From the NCBI RefSeq assembly GCF_900199435.1, contig NZ_OAML01000002.1:310001-374000 (forward strand): DNA of 64,000 bases, in the 5' to 3' direction. The notes under the pieces were generated by a model. That model saw only the letters and a program-made list of their open reading frames with translations, was not told the DNA's origin and searched no databases. This document shows, piece by piece, positions 34,962 through 44,290 of the stretch (its first letter is position 1; every line of letters starts with the position of its first letter). Position numbers and translations under genes: made by a program. The DNA comes from Pygmaiobacter massiliensis. Lineage in GTDB: Bacteria > Bacillota > Clostridia > Oscillospirales > Ruminococcaceae.

Positions 34962-36260
34962 TTACAGAGTTTCTTCTACCTTTACTGCACCGTAATTGCG
35001 TACCGAAAGCACATAGCAGCTGTCTGCACCAAAGGTCTGCTCCATAGTGCTAATATACTGCGACAGTTTTTCCTGTGGCACAAATGCTTGAATTGTGCCT
35101 GCAAAGCCGCCTCCCTGCAACCGCCATGCGCCGGTATCGCCCAGTACATGCTGGCTTAGCGCTACGCCCAGCGCCACCCCCTGCTCTGTTGGGTGCTTAA
35201 TACTGTAGGCATTTTGGTTATACTCAAACGAGGAATGACCACCATCGATAATCAATTTTTCGAAACGGGCAATATCCCCTGCGCGCACTGCGTCACGCAG
35301 CGCTTCAGCGCGGTGGCAATCTGCAAAAAAGTGGATAGCACGCAGCACAGCACGGTCACCGGTTTTTGCGCGTACTGTTGCAATGTTTGCAAAGAACTCT
35401 GCTTCCTCTACTTCTCGCAGCACCTTTTTGCCAAAGAAAGCAGCAACCGACTCCATCTCGCTGCGAATCGCAGCGTAGTCATCGGTAAGGTCTGCATGGC
35501 TGCCTTTGGTGTCGGTAATGCACAGCGACAGCCCATAGGTGGAAAGATCAAAGGCAACCTCTTCCACTACCGGGTGCTGCGGGTCTTTAAAATCAATCGT
35601 AATTGCACTGCCAACACTGCTTGCAGTCTGATCCATCAGGCCACTGGGCTTGCCGAAATAAACATTTTCAGCATATTGGCTGATTTGTGCAATCTCAACC
35701 GGCGTAAAGCGAAAGTTGTTGTACTCGCCATTGAGCACTGCCCCGATGCCAACTTCAAACGCTGCCGAGCTGGACAGCCCACTGCCACGCAGCACATCGC
35801 TGGTGGTATAAGCATCAAACCCGCCAATCTGGCCGCCAAGTTCTTTTATGCGCGCAGCAACGCCGCGGATGAGACTAGAGCTTCTGCCCTGCTCGTTGCC
35901 GTGCACTGCAAGATCTGCCAAATCCACCGTGTCGGCGGCAGAAAAGCCTTTCGACTTTACACGAATAACATTCTCCTCATTTTGAGAAACGACAGCGATA
36001 ATATCCAGATTAACCGCAGCTGCCATAACAATGCCGTTGTTGTGGTCGGTGTGGTTACCGCCAATTTCGGTACGGCCCGGTGCAGAATAAACAGCAACCT
36101 CGCGGGCACTGCCGTACAGCTCTGCAAACGCCTCTACGGCGGCAATATAACGCGCACGCTGCTTTGCAACGCCCTGGGCGTCGGCACAATACAGTGACGC
36201 AAAGGCCGCGTCAAAATGACCGCCTCTAATTCTTTCAATCAGCTCCCCGGTAGTAAACAT
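34962..36260 (-). CDS. galK: Galactokinase
   Basis: A 432-residue GHMP kinase that phosphorylates galactose to galactose 1-phosphate (Leloir pathway). The galactokinase signature SAPGRTEIGGNHTDHNNG lies near residues 59-76. The ATP-binding loop is LRGSGLSSSAAFEVGIGAVL, and the C-terminal motif is GDTGAWRLQGGGFAGTIQAF. The N-terminal 40 residues are longer than in E. coli GalK but usual in Clostridia. galE and galT are not in the window. It is divergent from an AraC regulator, and a palindrome overlaps the -35 box of its promoter. Confidence 0.94.
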   Translation of the reverse strand: MFTTGELIERIRGGHFDAAFASLYCADAQGVAKQRARYIAAVEAFAELYGSAREVAVYSAPGRTEIGGNHTDHNNGIVMAAAVNLDIIAVVSQNEENVIRVKSKGFSAADTVDLADLAVHGNEQGRSSSLIRGVAARIKELGGQIGGFDAYTTSDVLRGSGLSSSAAFEVGIGAVLNGEYNNFRFTPVEIAQISQYAENVYFGKPSGLMDQTASSVGSAITIDFKDPQHPVVEEVAFDLSTYGLSLCITDTKGSHADLTDDYAAIRSEMESVAAFFGKKVLREVEEAEFFANIATVRAKTGDRAVLRAIHFFADCHRAEALRDAVRAGDIARFEKLIIDGGHSSFEYNQNAYSIKHPTEQGVALGVALSQHVLGDTGAWRLQGGGFAGTIQAFVPQEKLSQYISTMEQTFGADSCYVLSVRNYGAVKVEETL

Positions 36261-36377
36261 GGAACTAAGACCTGCCTTTCCAAAGATATGCCGGTTTTGA
36301 CCGACGTTGTTATCGAACCGAAAACGGGCAAACTGCCTGTTTTTTGCTTGCTTTGATTGCTTTGTCTTCTTGTTTCG

Positions 36378-36406
36378 ATTATAGCAAAAGGTTTTACAAC
36401 CGTAAA
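36378..36406 (-). promoter_or_regulatory. galK promoter with operator over the -35 box
   Basis: On the minus strand TTTACG (36406-36401) and TATAAT (36383-36378) are 17 bases apart. The palindrome TTTAC-AACC-GTAAA (36393-36406) covers the -35 box and would let a LacI/GalR-type or AraC-type regulator block or activate the gene. Confidence 0.6.
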
Positions 36407-36520
36407 CAACTTTTTTCGTTTTAAAACATGGACATTTGTTGAATTATCTGTTAAACTAATAACAAATGTGCATCTGTCTGCCATTTCCAGTCTGAACGAT
36501 GAAACAGGAGTGAATGAACC

Positions 36521-37387
36521 GTGCCGAACGTATATAAACAAAGTTTCAAGCAATCTCAAGTAGATAACATTGAGCTTTCAATTTACAACTGCGGTCTGCA
36601 GAGCTGTGAAAAGGGCTATTCGTGGGGTCCCGGTGTTCGGGATCATTATCTCATTCATTATGTGGCAAGCGGCCGCGGCACTTATGTTGTCAGCGGTGTG
36701 ACCTACCATGTAAAAAGCGGCGATGTTTTTTTGGCAAAACCCTCGCAGCTGATTACCTATACCGCTGATAATGAAGACCCGTGGGAATACTACTGGGTGG
36801 GCTTCAACGGTTCTGCCGCCAACAAGCTTGTGCTGCAGCTTCCGTTTAAAAACGATGCGCCTGTCCACACTTGTAAAAATCCCGAAACCATTAAAAAATC
36901 CATCTTTAATATCTTTTTGTCACGCGGCCCCGAAAACTTCAGCGAGGCGCTGATGGTCGGTTATCTCTATATTTTCATTGCAGAGCTGATGAAAGAAAAC
37001 GACGCTGTCAGCGGTCGCCCTCAGCAAACCAGCAGCAGCATTTATGTGGTAAACGCCATCAAATTTATTCAGTTCAACTATTCTCACGAAATCACAATAG
37101 ACGATATCGCAAAAGCAGTCGGCGTTTCCCGCAGCCATCTATACCGCGTTTTCATGAGCAATATTGGTGAATCCCCCATTGATTACCTCACCAACTATCG
37201 TGTCAACGAGGCCTGCCATCTTTTGCAGTGCGGCCAATTCTCGATTGCAGAAATTGCTACTTCGGTTGGCTTTTTTGATCAGTTCTACTTTTCTCGCGTA
37301 TTTAAGAAAAGTAAGGGGGTTCCCCCCAGCCGTTATCTTGCCAGCAAGGAGGCTACTGCCACACCCGGCAGCACCGAAACAAAGTAA
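36521..37387 (+). CDS. AraC-family transcriptional regulator
   Basis: A 288-residue regulator with an N-terminal cupin sugar-sensing domain (HYLIHYVASGRGTYVV, then VKSGDVFLAKP) and a C-terminal double helix-turn-helix (ITIDDIAKAVGVSRSHLYRVF; FSIAEIATSVGFFDQFYFSRVFKK). The start is GTG 36521 with AGGAG ten bases upstream. It is divergent from galK and translationally close to a sugar-binding lipoprotein (one base between stop and ATG). It most likely controls galactose or alpha-galactoside use, activating on binding the sugar. Confidence 0.9.
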   Translation: MPNVYKQSFKQSQVDNIELSIYNCGLQSCEKGYSWGPGVRDHYLIHYVASGRGTYVVSGVTYHVKSGDVFLAKPSQLITYTADNEDPWEYYWVGFNGSAANKLVLQLPFKNDAPVHTCKNPETIKKSIFNIFLSRGPENFSEALMVGYLYIFIAELMKENDAVSGRPQQTSSSIYVVNAIKFIQFNYSHEITIDDIAKAVGVSRSHLYRVFMSNIGESPIDYLTNYRVNEACHLLQCGQFSIAEIATSVGFFDQFYFSRVFKKSKGVPPSRYLASKEATATPGSTETK

Positions 37388-37388
37388 C

Positions 37389-38375
37389 ATGAAGAAACTT
37401 TTTGTTTTATTTTTACTTGCTTGCCTTGTGCTTAGCGGTTGCGGCATGCGCACCGATGCCCGGCAGGTTGCCCTTATCCCTGCGCCCCCTCTCTCGGAGT
37501 ATCCTCTTCCCCCGGCAGAAAAACTAACCCAGGCACTTTCAGACCGCCAATTGGCAGTGAGCACCTACGAGCGCGCTAATTCTTTAGAAACGGCGGTAGA
37601 ACAAGCACTTTCCGAAGGCTGTGGGCTCTTTGTTGTGGGTCTCGCTTCGCCAAACGAAGCGACTTCCGTGATTAATTTGCTGCAACCCAAAGGTATTCCC
37701 GTTGTCTTTTATGGCACAGCGCCCTCCGCCTCTTTATCGGCGCTGTATGATAAGGCATGGTACATAGGCGCGAATATTGAAAAGCAGGGTGAGCTTTTAG
37801 GCGAAGCTCTGGTAGAGGATTATAGGGCAGGCCGTATTCCTGACAAAAACGCAGACCGTTTGCTGCAATTTGCAGCGTTGGATCTTGATTCCGAACTGGA
37901 CAAGCGAGGCCTTGCTACCCTGCGAATTTTCGAAAACCACGGCATTTTCAGCAACGAGCTGGCGTTTTTACAGTCTGCACGCGATGAAGAAACTGCCTAT
38001 ATCCAAGTACAGCAAATGCTCGCGCAGCAAGGCAATTCTGTAGAGCTGCTGCTTGCTGCAACGCCGGAATTAGCCGCGGGTGCGGCAAGGGCTATTACAG
38101 AATCCGGCATCAGTGTGCCCCTTGCGACGTTTGGCGAAAATGGAAAAACACAAGAGCTTTTAAGCTCCGGTGCACTGCTCAATTCCGCCGCCTATCATAC
38201 AGATACCGCTGTGCAGATGATTGCCGCATTTGCATCCAATGCGTCTGAAAAGAAGCCGATTACGGACGGACTTTCAGTTTATCTTTCCGGCAACAGCATT
38301 ATTACAGACTGCATTCTGCTGGCACCCGCACCCGATGCGGTAGACACCAGCACTGCGGCTGTATCAGAGGAGTAA
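37389..38375 (+). CDS. Sugar-binding lipoprotein, MglB/periplasmic-binding-like
   Basis: A 328-residue lipoprotein. The lipobox LVLSGCGM (Cys18) follows a short signal peptide. The mature protein resembles type 1 periplasmic binding proteins (MglB/RbsB fold): GCGLFVVGLASPNEATSVINLL, IPVVFYGTAPS, YIGANIEKQGELLGEALVEDY and GISVPLATFGENGKT are the hinge and ligand-cleft strands. It is shorter than MglB and lacks ABC permease partners here. No clear ribosome site precedes the ATG, so coupling to the AraC gene is likely. Perhaps it presents sugar to another transporter or a sensor. Confidence 0.78.
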   Translation: MKKLFVLFLLACLVLSGCGMRTDARQVALIPAPPLSEYPLPPAEKLTQALSDRQLAVSTYERANSLETAVEQALSEGCGLFVVGLASPNEATSVINLLQPKGIPVVFYGTAPSASLSALYDKAWYIGANIEKQGELLGEALVEDYRAGRIPDKNADRLLQFAALDLDSELDKRGLATLRIFENHGIFSNELAFLQSARDEETAYIQVQQMLAQQGNSVELLLAATPELAAGAARAITESGISVPLATFGENGKTQELLSSGALLNSAAYHTDTAVQMIAAFASNASEKKPITDGLSVYLSGNSIITDCILLAPAPDAVDTSTAAVSEE

Positions 38376-38376
38376 C

Positions 38377-39735
38377 ATGACAAAAAACGATTCTATTCAG
38401 CTAGAAATCACCGGGCTGTCGAGTGACGGCAGCGGGATCGGCCGCCACCAAGGCATGGCTGTGTTCGTCCCCTTTACTGCACCCGGTGACGTTGCTGAAG
38501 TGCGCATTGTAAAGGTGATGAAGAGCTACGCCTTCGGTATTCTTACCCGCCTTATCGCCTCTGCTCCTGCCCGCCAAGAGGCAGACTGCGAGGCGTTCGG
38601 CAAATGCGGCGGCTGCGCATTGCGGCACATTGATTACGCCGCTGAGCTCAAAGCAAAACGAGGGTTTGTGCAGGATGCTTTCACCAAACTGGGTGGCTTT
38701 GATCTGGAAGCCGTGGCTTGCTTGCCTTCGCCCGAAGAGGACCGCTATCGCAACAAGGTACAGTACCCGCTGGTAGCAGATGATGACGGCACTGTGCATT
38801 ATGGATTTTTTGCCTCACGCAGCCATCGTGTTATCCCTTGTACGGACTGCAAATTACAGCCGTCTGAGCTGAACCAGATTGCAGATGCTCTTTGTGCCAT
38901 GTTCACCGAATATGGTGTTAATGTGTACGACGAAACCAGCTGCAAAGGTGTTTTGCGCCATCTTTATCTTCGCCGCGGCGCCCACTCTGGCGAAGTTATG
39001 GTCTGCATTGTTATCAATGCCAACGGGTTGCGGCAAGAAACCGAGCTTGTGTCCCGGCTCACTGCCCAGTTCCCTGCAATTAAAACGATTCTTATTAATT
39101 CCAATCGTGATAACACCAACGTCATTTTAGGCCGTCGTTCCCGTACTATTTTCGGGGACGGTTTTATTTCCGACACCCTGTGTGATGTGCCTGTGACACT
39201 GGGACCTGCATCTTTTTACCAAGTGAATACGCTGGCGGCAGAGCAGCTTTACCGCACAGCAAAATCGCTTGCTGCATTGCGCCCCGGTGAAGTATTGTTG
39301 GACCTTTACTGCGGCACCGGAACCATTGGACTTTCGATGGTCGACGGCATTGGCAAACTTGTCGGTGTTGAAATCGTGCCCGAAGCTGTAGAAAGTGCGC
39401 GCCAAAACGCGGCACAGATGGGCTTTGAAAATGCACATTTTTTCTGCGAAGATGCTGGTGCCGCTGCGGCCCACCTCGCTGCAGATGGCCTACGCCCAGA
39501 TGTAATTGTTTTAGATCCTCCACGCAAAGGCTGCGATGACGCTACCTTGGATGCAGTGCTCCGCATGGCTCCGCAGCGTATCGTTATGGTCAGTTGCAAC
39601 GCCGCTACCGCCGCCCGCGACTGTAAAAAGCTCTGCGCCGAAGGCTACACCTTGGGAGAAGTTTGCCCCGTCGATCTCTTCCCCCGTACTCGGCATGTGG
39701 AGACGTGCGTACTTTTGTCCCACAAAAATTTGTAA
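38377..39735 (+). CDS. rlmD: 23S rRNA (uracil-5-)-methyltransferase RlmD (RumA)
   Basis: A 452-residue enzyme. An N-terminal TRAM RNA-binding domain (residues 1-60) is followed by iron-sulfur cysteines 71, 77 and 80 (CEAFGKCGGC). The SAM motif is LLDLYCGTGTIGL, then the catalytic LDPPRKGCDD and VMVSCN with the nucleophilic cysteine. The end is RHVETCVLLSHK. It methylates U1939-type sites in 23S rRNA. It starts one base after the lipoprotein stop (TAACATG), so it may be cotranscribed. Its last codons overlap the end of a decayed serine recombinase on the other strand, a sign of a former insertion here. Confidence 0.92.
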   Translation: MTKNDSIQLEITGLSSDGSGIGRHQGMAVFVPFTAPGDVAEVRIVKVMKSYAFGILTRLIASAPARQEADCEAFGKCGGCALRHIDYAAELKAKRGFVQDAFTKLGGFDLEAVACLPSPEEDRYRNKVQYPLVADDDGTVHYGFFASRSHRVIPCTDCKLQPSELNQIADALCAMFTEYGVNVYDETSCKGVLRHLYLRRGAHSGEVMVCIVINANGLRQETELVSRLTAQFPAIKTILINSNRDNTNVILGRRSRTIFGDGFISDTLCDVPVTLGPASFYQVNTLAAEQLYRTAKSLAALRPGEVLLDLYCGTGTIGLSMVDGIGKLVGVEIVPEAVESARQNAAQMGFENAHFFCEDAGAAAAHLAADGLRPDVIVLDPPRKGCDDATLDAVLRMAPQRIVMVSCNAATAARDCKKLCAEGYTLGEVCPVDLFPRTRHVETCVLLSHKNL

Positions 39736-41033
39736 ACATCTCCACCGTCCTTATACACAGGAAAATTGAATAAAATTGACTTCAGAGGTAGCTCTGAGTC
39801 ACCACATGGGAAAATCTCTATTTCTTTGATTAACTAAGAAATTAGGGATTTTCTTTCTTCATCGCTGATTTTGTCATACACCTTTTCAAAGTTTGAAAGC
39901 AGTGTGTGGATGTTCTCTAAGGTAATGGCATCTTGTTCCACAGCCTTACGGCGGAGCTTTACATCTTCAATTTTTTCTTCAAGCTCAACAATAACATCGT
40001 ACAGTCCATCGAGGCGGAGGGTCATATCATGGAGCTTGCGTTCTCTGAAACGGGTATCCTCCGGCAAGCTGTCAATTTCATTTTCAAGGCGAGTTTTATT
40101 CAAATCTTCTTCTCTAAGTTTACCTTCGTAATTTTTCAGCTCTCTGTCAAGAGTAGAGGTGTCAATCTGTTTTCCTGTTTTTGATTTTATTTCAGTTGCA
40201 AAATCCTCATTTTTAATCAGTTCTCTGATTGCTTCAATGACAAACGGCTCAATGTCGGTTTTTTTAAGCATTGCTTTGTAGTCGCAGCTTTTTCCTCGGG
40301 CTGTCCGAGCTTTGCTGCACAAATAATAAATTTCTTTGTAAGTACCGTCTTTGTTTGTCCATGCGTGTTTATTGGTGTACATCGGTCCGCCACATTTAGG
40401 GCATTTTAAGATGCCGCTTAACAAATGTGCTCTGTCCCGACCTATTTTGGATGGAGATTTTACACCTGTTACTTCTCGTTTTTCATGTGCTTTATCCCAG
40501 AGTTCCTCATCTATGATAGCATCGTGCTGACCGTCTGCAAGAATATAGTCATCTTGCTGTACTTGGCGGTATTCATTTTTAGTGCCTTTGACCTTTTCTC
40601 TTGTGCGTCTACCGAAAGCAATTTTTCCATAGTATACAGGATTGTCAATTATCATTCTGACGAAATGTGTACTCCATTGCGTTAGCGTACCGTTATCACG
40701 TTTTACCTTTTGGATACCCTGCAAATTCAAATAGTTGGCGATTTTATTAAATCCCATATTACTATTTACATATTTGTCAAAGATAATGCGTATTGCCTCA
40801 GCCTCTTCCTCTTGGATAAATAGTTGTTTGTCTTTGAGGTAGTAGCCATAGGGGGCAAATCCGCCGTTCCAACCACCTTGACGAGCTTTTTCTTTTCGTC
40901 CGTTCATAGTCTGCTCAATGATATTTTCACGCTCTATTTCAGCAACAGCAGACAGCACAGAGATTAAAAGTTTACCGCTTGTCTGTGATGAGTCAATTCC
41001 TTGCTTTGTAGTAGCGTGTGTGAATAGCTTTAG
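39702..41033 (-). pseudogene. Large serine recombinase remnant (integrative element)
   Basis: A 374-residue frame (39834-40958) carries the recombinase and zinc-ribbon regions of a large serine integrase: AEIERENIIEQTMNGRKEKA, GFNKIANYLN, LLSGILKCPKCGGPMY and a C-terminal coiled coil. Homology extends upstream to about 41033 (TTKQGIDSSQTSGKLL), but the N-terminal catalytic serine domain is gone. At the 3' side a TAG (39834-39836) interrupts the frame, after which it continues in phase with LIKEIEIFPCGDSELPL to FNFPVYKDGGDV and on into the end of rlmD. It is therefore truncated and stopped, and inactive. Confidence 0.85.
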
Positions 41034-41201
41034 CTATAACAACAAGACTTCTAAGTCAAAATGGTGGTGTAGGGCTTATCACCTGCTCTCTGCGCTTTAA
41101 GTGGATTGCAAAAAGCACACATTTGCTTATAATAAGTAATATGGTATGATCCGCATCACTTAAATGCTGACGGCGGTGAACAATAACAGGAGGAAAAAAT
41201 A

Positions 41202-41741
41202 ATGGTTGATTTCTATGAAGAATTCAAAAAAAGCTTTGGATTTACCGCTGTGGTATCGATACTTGCCGGAATGTTGCTGCTGATATATCCTCAAACCACC
41301 AGTAAGCTCGCATGCTATTTGTTAGGCGCTATTATTATCGTACAAGGCGTACTGAGTCTGGTGCATGCGCTCCAGGCGAGAAAAGCGCAAATGGGCGGAA
41401 CACTGCTTCTAGTGTGGGGCTTAATTCTGATTGGGCTGGGGGGATTTATTGTCACGCGCACTGAGGTAATTATCTCAATTATTCCTTTAATATTTGGGCT
41501 ATTTATTCTTGCAAGCGGTATTGGTGACATGCTTAAATCCAAACAGCTAAAAGATTTGGGTTATGAAAATTGGTGGGTTACTCTATTGATAACAGCCATC
41601 AAATGTGTGCTGGGCGCGGTTATGATATTGAATCCGTTTAGTGCGGCAGTAACCATGCTGATGTTTATGGGGGGTTGCCTTATTTATGGCGGTATATCGA
41701 CTTTATGGACGATTTACTGCCTAACAAAAAACGCAATGTAG
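41202..41741 (+). CDS. DUF308/HdeD-family membrane protein
   Basis: A 179-residue protein made of six hydrophobic segments in three similar pairs, each with a pattern like LLGAIIIVQGVLSLVHAL and LLVWGLILIGLGGFIV. This is the repeat layout of DUF308 (acid-resistance membrane protein HdeD) proteins. The molecular function is unknown. It stands alone, with AGGAGG in front of the ATG. It is the first intact gene to the right of the recombinase remnant. Confidence 0.82.
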   Translation: MVDFYEEFKKSFGFTAVVSILAGMLLLIYPQTTSKLACYLLGAIIIVQGVLSLVHALQARKAQMGGTLLLVWGLILIGLGGFIVTRTEVIISIIPLIFGLFILASGIGDMLKSKQLKDLGYENWWVTLLITAIKCVLGAVMILNPFSAAVTMLMFMGGCLIYGGISTLWTIYCLTKNAM

Positions 41742-41981
41742 TAAATTTTCATGCTTGCTCTTTTCCGATTACCAATTTATTTAGTTTCATATAATTGGCA
41801 CTTTGGATGAGATGCGGCGTTCACCGCTCAACCAAGAGGCTGCACGCCCCCGCTCTGACTCACGTGTAGTTTTTTATTATTCACCTTTAACTATTGTGCA
41901 AGCGCAATGTTGGACACACTAATATTCACGCATAATAACTCTCATATTTTAAAAGCTGTTTTTCGAAAGGAGCACTAATAA

Positions 41982-42590
41982 ATGAACCCCTTTCGCAACC
42001 GTATAGAGCAATACCGTAAAATAAAATACGATAAATCTGCCCATATTCAGCAGCAATATCTTAATAATGCTGGCAAGGCGGTCGTCCGGGTTCATCTCGT
42101 TAGTATTTCGAGCGCTTTTTCGGACTATTCCGTGCCCCACTTTGAAGAACTGGACACGGCACTGGCAGACTATATAGACGCTGTGGTCTATCACATCCCT
42201 CTCAAATACCCGCTTACCATTTTGTTCTATGTGCCCCAAAGCACGACGGAAGAACAAAAATTATTGCTCGGCAAAACCGTAAAAGACCTGTATGGGTTAC
42301 GCCTTGCGGATAAAAACCTAGATCTTACCATTAACCTTTCGAAAATGGCGGGACTCTTTGTCATTGGTACGTGGTTGCTTATCTTTTCTTACCTACTTGC
42401 AGGCAGCAATAGCAACCAATTTTTTACGGATTTCATGAATATCGCTGGCACCTTCGCCCTGTGGGAAATGGTGGATCTGTTTTTACTGGAACGGCGCGCC
42501 ATTAAAGTGGATAAGCTCAACGCAGCACAAATTGCCGCTGCAGAGATTCGCTTTTGCACTGACCCCGGGGCCGATGATGCCATCATCTAA
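41982..42590 (+). CDS. Hypothetical membrane protein
   Basis: A 202-residue protein that I do not recognise. The first 120 residues are soluble, with charged and aromatic strands (VRVHLVSISSAFSDYSVP, PLTILFYVPQSTTEEQKLLL). Two membrane segments follow (about residues 125-145 and 150-168), then a cytoplasmic tail. An AAGGAG site precedes the ATG. A terminator hairpin lies 130 bases downstream. Nothing in the neighbourhood gives a role. Confidence 0.65.
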   Translation: MNPFRNRIEQYRKIKYDKSAHIQQQYLNNAGKAVVRVHLVSISSAFSDYSVPHFEELDTALADYIDAVVYHIPLKYPLTILFYVPQSTTEEQKLLLGKTVKDLYGLRLADKNLDLTINLSKMAGLFVIGTWLLIFSYLLAGSNSNQFFTDFMNIAGTFALWEMVDLFLLERRAIKVDKLNAAQIAAAEIRFCTDPGADDAII

Positions 42591-42721
42591 TTGTCAGTGC
42601 CACTACCAGCCTTATCAGCGTACTAATTGAAAGTAAAGCAGACGATTAAGCATAAATAGTTGCCAAGTCTAAAAGCAATTTCTTCCCTTTGCTAACAGCA
42701 CAAGCGTTTTGATGATTAAAT

Positions 42722-42768
42722 CAAAAGCCTCTCTTTCAGCATATAGCTAAAGAAAGGCTTTCTTGTTA
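42722..42768 (+). terminator. Terminator between convergent genes
   Basis: AAGCCTCTCTTTC pairs imperfectly with GAAAGGCTT around an AGC/GCT extended hairpin and is followed by TCTTG. It separates the hypothetical membrane protein gene from the chromate transporter genes. Confidence 0.6.
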
Positions 42769-42788
42769 GCGTTCTTCTCGACGGATAT

Positions 42789-43349
42789 TTAAATCACCAT
42801 ATATAGCAACGTACCAATAACACCGCTTCCAAAAATGACACTGATAGCATTCATTTTAAAGCGACGCAGGCAAATCAGCCCGGCGCAGAACAATCCAAAT
42901 TCAATAATGCGGAAATTCGCTGGGGTAGCTTGAGCAAAACCGCCATTAAACAGGGCAAGCAGTAAAATAGAGGTGCCGGCAGAAGCAATCAACGCGACTA
43001 CCGCGGGGCGCAATGCAGAGAGTACCGTCTGTACCCCGGTGAACTTACGATATTTATAATAAAGGTATGCAAGGCCCAGGCAGATGCAGAATGCAGGCAA
43101 TACACAGCCAAGTGTACAGATAATTGCTCCCGGAACACCCGCAAGGCGTGTGCCAACAAAGGTTGCCGAGTTGATAGAAATAGGGCCGGGGGTCATCTCA
43201 GCAATGGTGATTAAGTCGGTAAATTCAGCAAGCGTCATCACCTGGAGGTTATTCACAATCTGGTCTTGAATCAGCGGAATCGCCGCGTAACCACCGCCTA
43301 CGCTGAACAGCCCTACCTGTATAAAGCTAAAAAACAGTTTTAGTAACAT
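42789..43349 (-). CDS. Chromate transporter family protein (short form, second half)
   Basis: A 186-residue CHR-domain membrane protein of about six segments, with the family motif FSVGGGYAAIPLIQDQIV near residue 17 and AEMTPGPISINSATFVG near 50. Short CHR proteins are encoded as pairs that form a heterodimer equal to a long ChrA. The partner gene starts upstream, and only three bases separate them (GAGGT site). Substrates of such pairs in anaerobes are uncertain; chromate or sulfate are inferred from the family name only. Confidence 0.87.
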   Translation of the reverse strand: MLLKLFFSFIQVGLFSVGGGYAAIPLIQDQIVNNLQVMTLAEFTDLITIAEMTPGPISINSATFVGTRLAGVPGAIICTLGCVLPAFCICLGLAYLYYKYRKFTGVQTVLSALRPAVVALIASAGTSILLLALFNGGFAQATPANFRIIEFGLFCAGLICLRRFKMNAISVIFGSGVIGTLLYMVI

Positions 43350-43352
43350 GGC

Positions 43353-43934
43353 TTATACCTCACCTTCTACTTTTTGTGCACGCAAACCAATCAGCATCTC
43401 CGCTACACCAATGGCAAGGCAGCTAAGAACAATGACCATAGCGCTAACATTCATAAATACGGTAAGCACAAAAGCAATGGCCATAACACTAATATATAAT
43501 ACACGGCGGGTCGCTATCACATTTTTGGCAAGGCGCAGCACAACATCAAAGATGACCGCCGCAACGCCTGCACGCATAACCTGCAGTGCCGTTGCAATGA
43601 TTTCGTTTTCGCGGAACTGGCGGTAAAACACAGAAATGACCGAAATAATAACCATCGGGGGCAGCGCTGTGCCAAACACTGCAACCAATGCGCCCAGCAC
43701 ACCGTGCATACGGTACCCGATGATGACCGATGCGTTAATGGGAATTGGGCCTGGCGACGACTGCGCAATAGCTGTAATGTCAAGCATCTCTTCTTCATCG
43801 AACCACTGCAGCTCTTCTACAAATTTTTTCTTCATAAGCGACACAATGACGAACCCACCGCCAAAAGTAAATGCACTTAACATGAAGGTGGCTTTAAATA
43901 GCTTCCATAGAATTCCTTTATCTTTGTTATGCAT
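43353..43934 (-). CDS. Chromate transporter family protein (short form, first half)
   Basis: A 193-residue CHR-domain membrane protein that pairs with the one encoded downstream. It shows FKATFMLSAFTFGGGFVIV and the conserved AQSSPGPIPINASVIIGYRM. ATG at 43934 has GGAGG eight bases upstream and gives the natural start MHNKDKG; a longer frame from 43982 adds 16 unlikely residues. The two genes are a compact two-gene operon with its own promoter region to the right. Confidence 0.87.
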   Translation of the reverse strand: MHNKDKGILWKLFKATFMLSAFTFGGGFVIVSLMKKKFVEELQWFDEEEMLDITAIAQSSPGPIPINASVIIGYRMHGVLGALVAVFGTALPPMVIISVISVFYRQFRENEIIATALQVMRAGVAAVIFDVVLRLAKNVIATRRVLYISVMAIAFVLTVFMNVSAMVIVLSCLAIGVAEMLIGLRAQKVEGEV

Positions 43935-43982
43935 TTTGATTCCTCCAAAAAACGTTCTGGTGTTATCATACTCCCCTTTCAT

Positions 43983-44290
43983 GGATAAGTAAAATATTGT
44001 TTATTTAGCATTTTGATAGCATATAACCTATTAATTTATTTTTGTTTACACTTCAGTTAACAATAATTTATATAAACGCTGTCACTTTTTTATAAAGTTG
44101 TTGCTATTAAATAGTTAATTATAGTTTTTGCACAACGTAATTCGCTAAAATTTACGGTTTTAAGTTAAAAATAACAAGTTTTTTATATTTGGATATAGTC
44201 TTTTTGATTCTGACCATCTATAATAGTAGTACAAACTTGCGCTGCCAAGTTTATAAGTTCGCTTAAAGAATTATAAGGAGGCATCGGCGT
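43983..44290. other. AT-rich divergent control region
   Basis: About 300 bases between the divergent chromate-type genes and the EAL-HDOD gene. It is strongly AT-rich. A TATAAT (44219-44224) lies about 70 bases before the EAL-HDOD ATG, but a matching -35 is not clear. No open frame or strong hairpin is seen. Confidence 0.4.

Noticed and set aside
35193-36197. A 334-codon plus-strand frame opposite galactokinase.
   Set aside because: galK is unambiguous on the other strand; the antisense frame has no recognisable domain or start signal.
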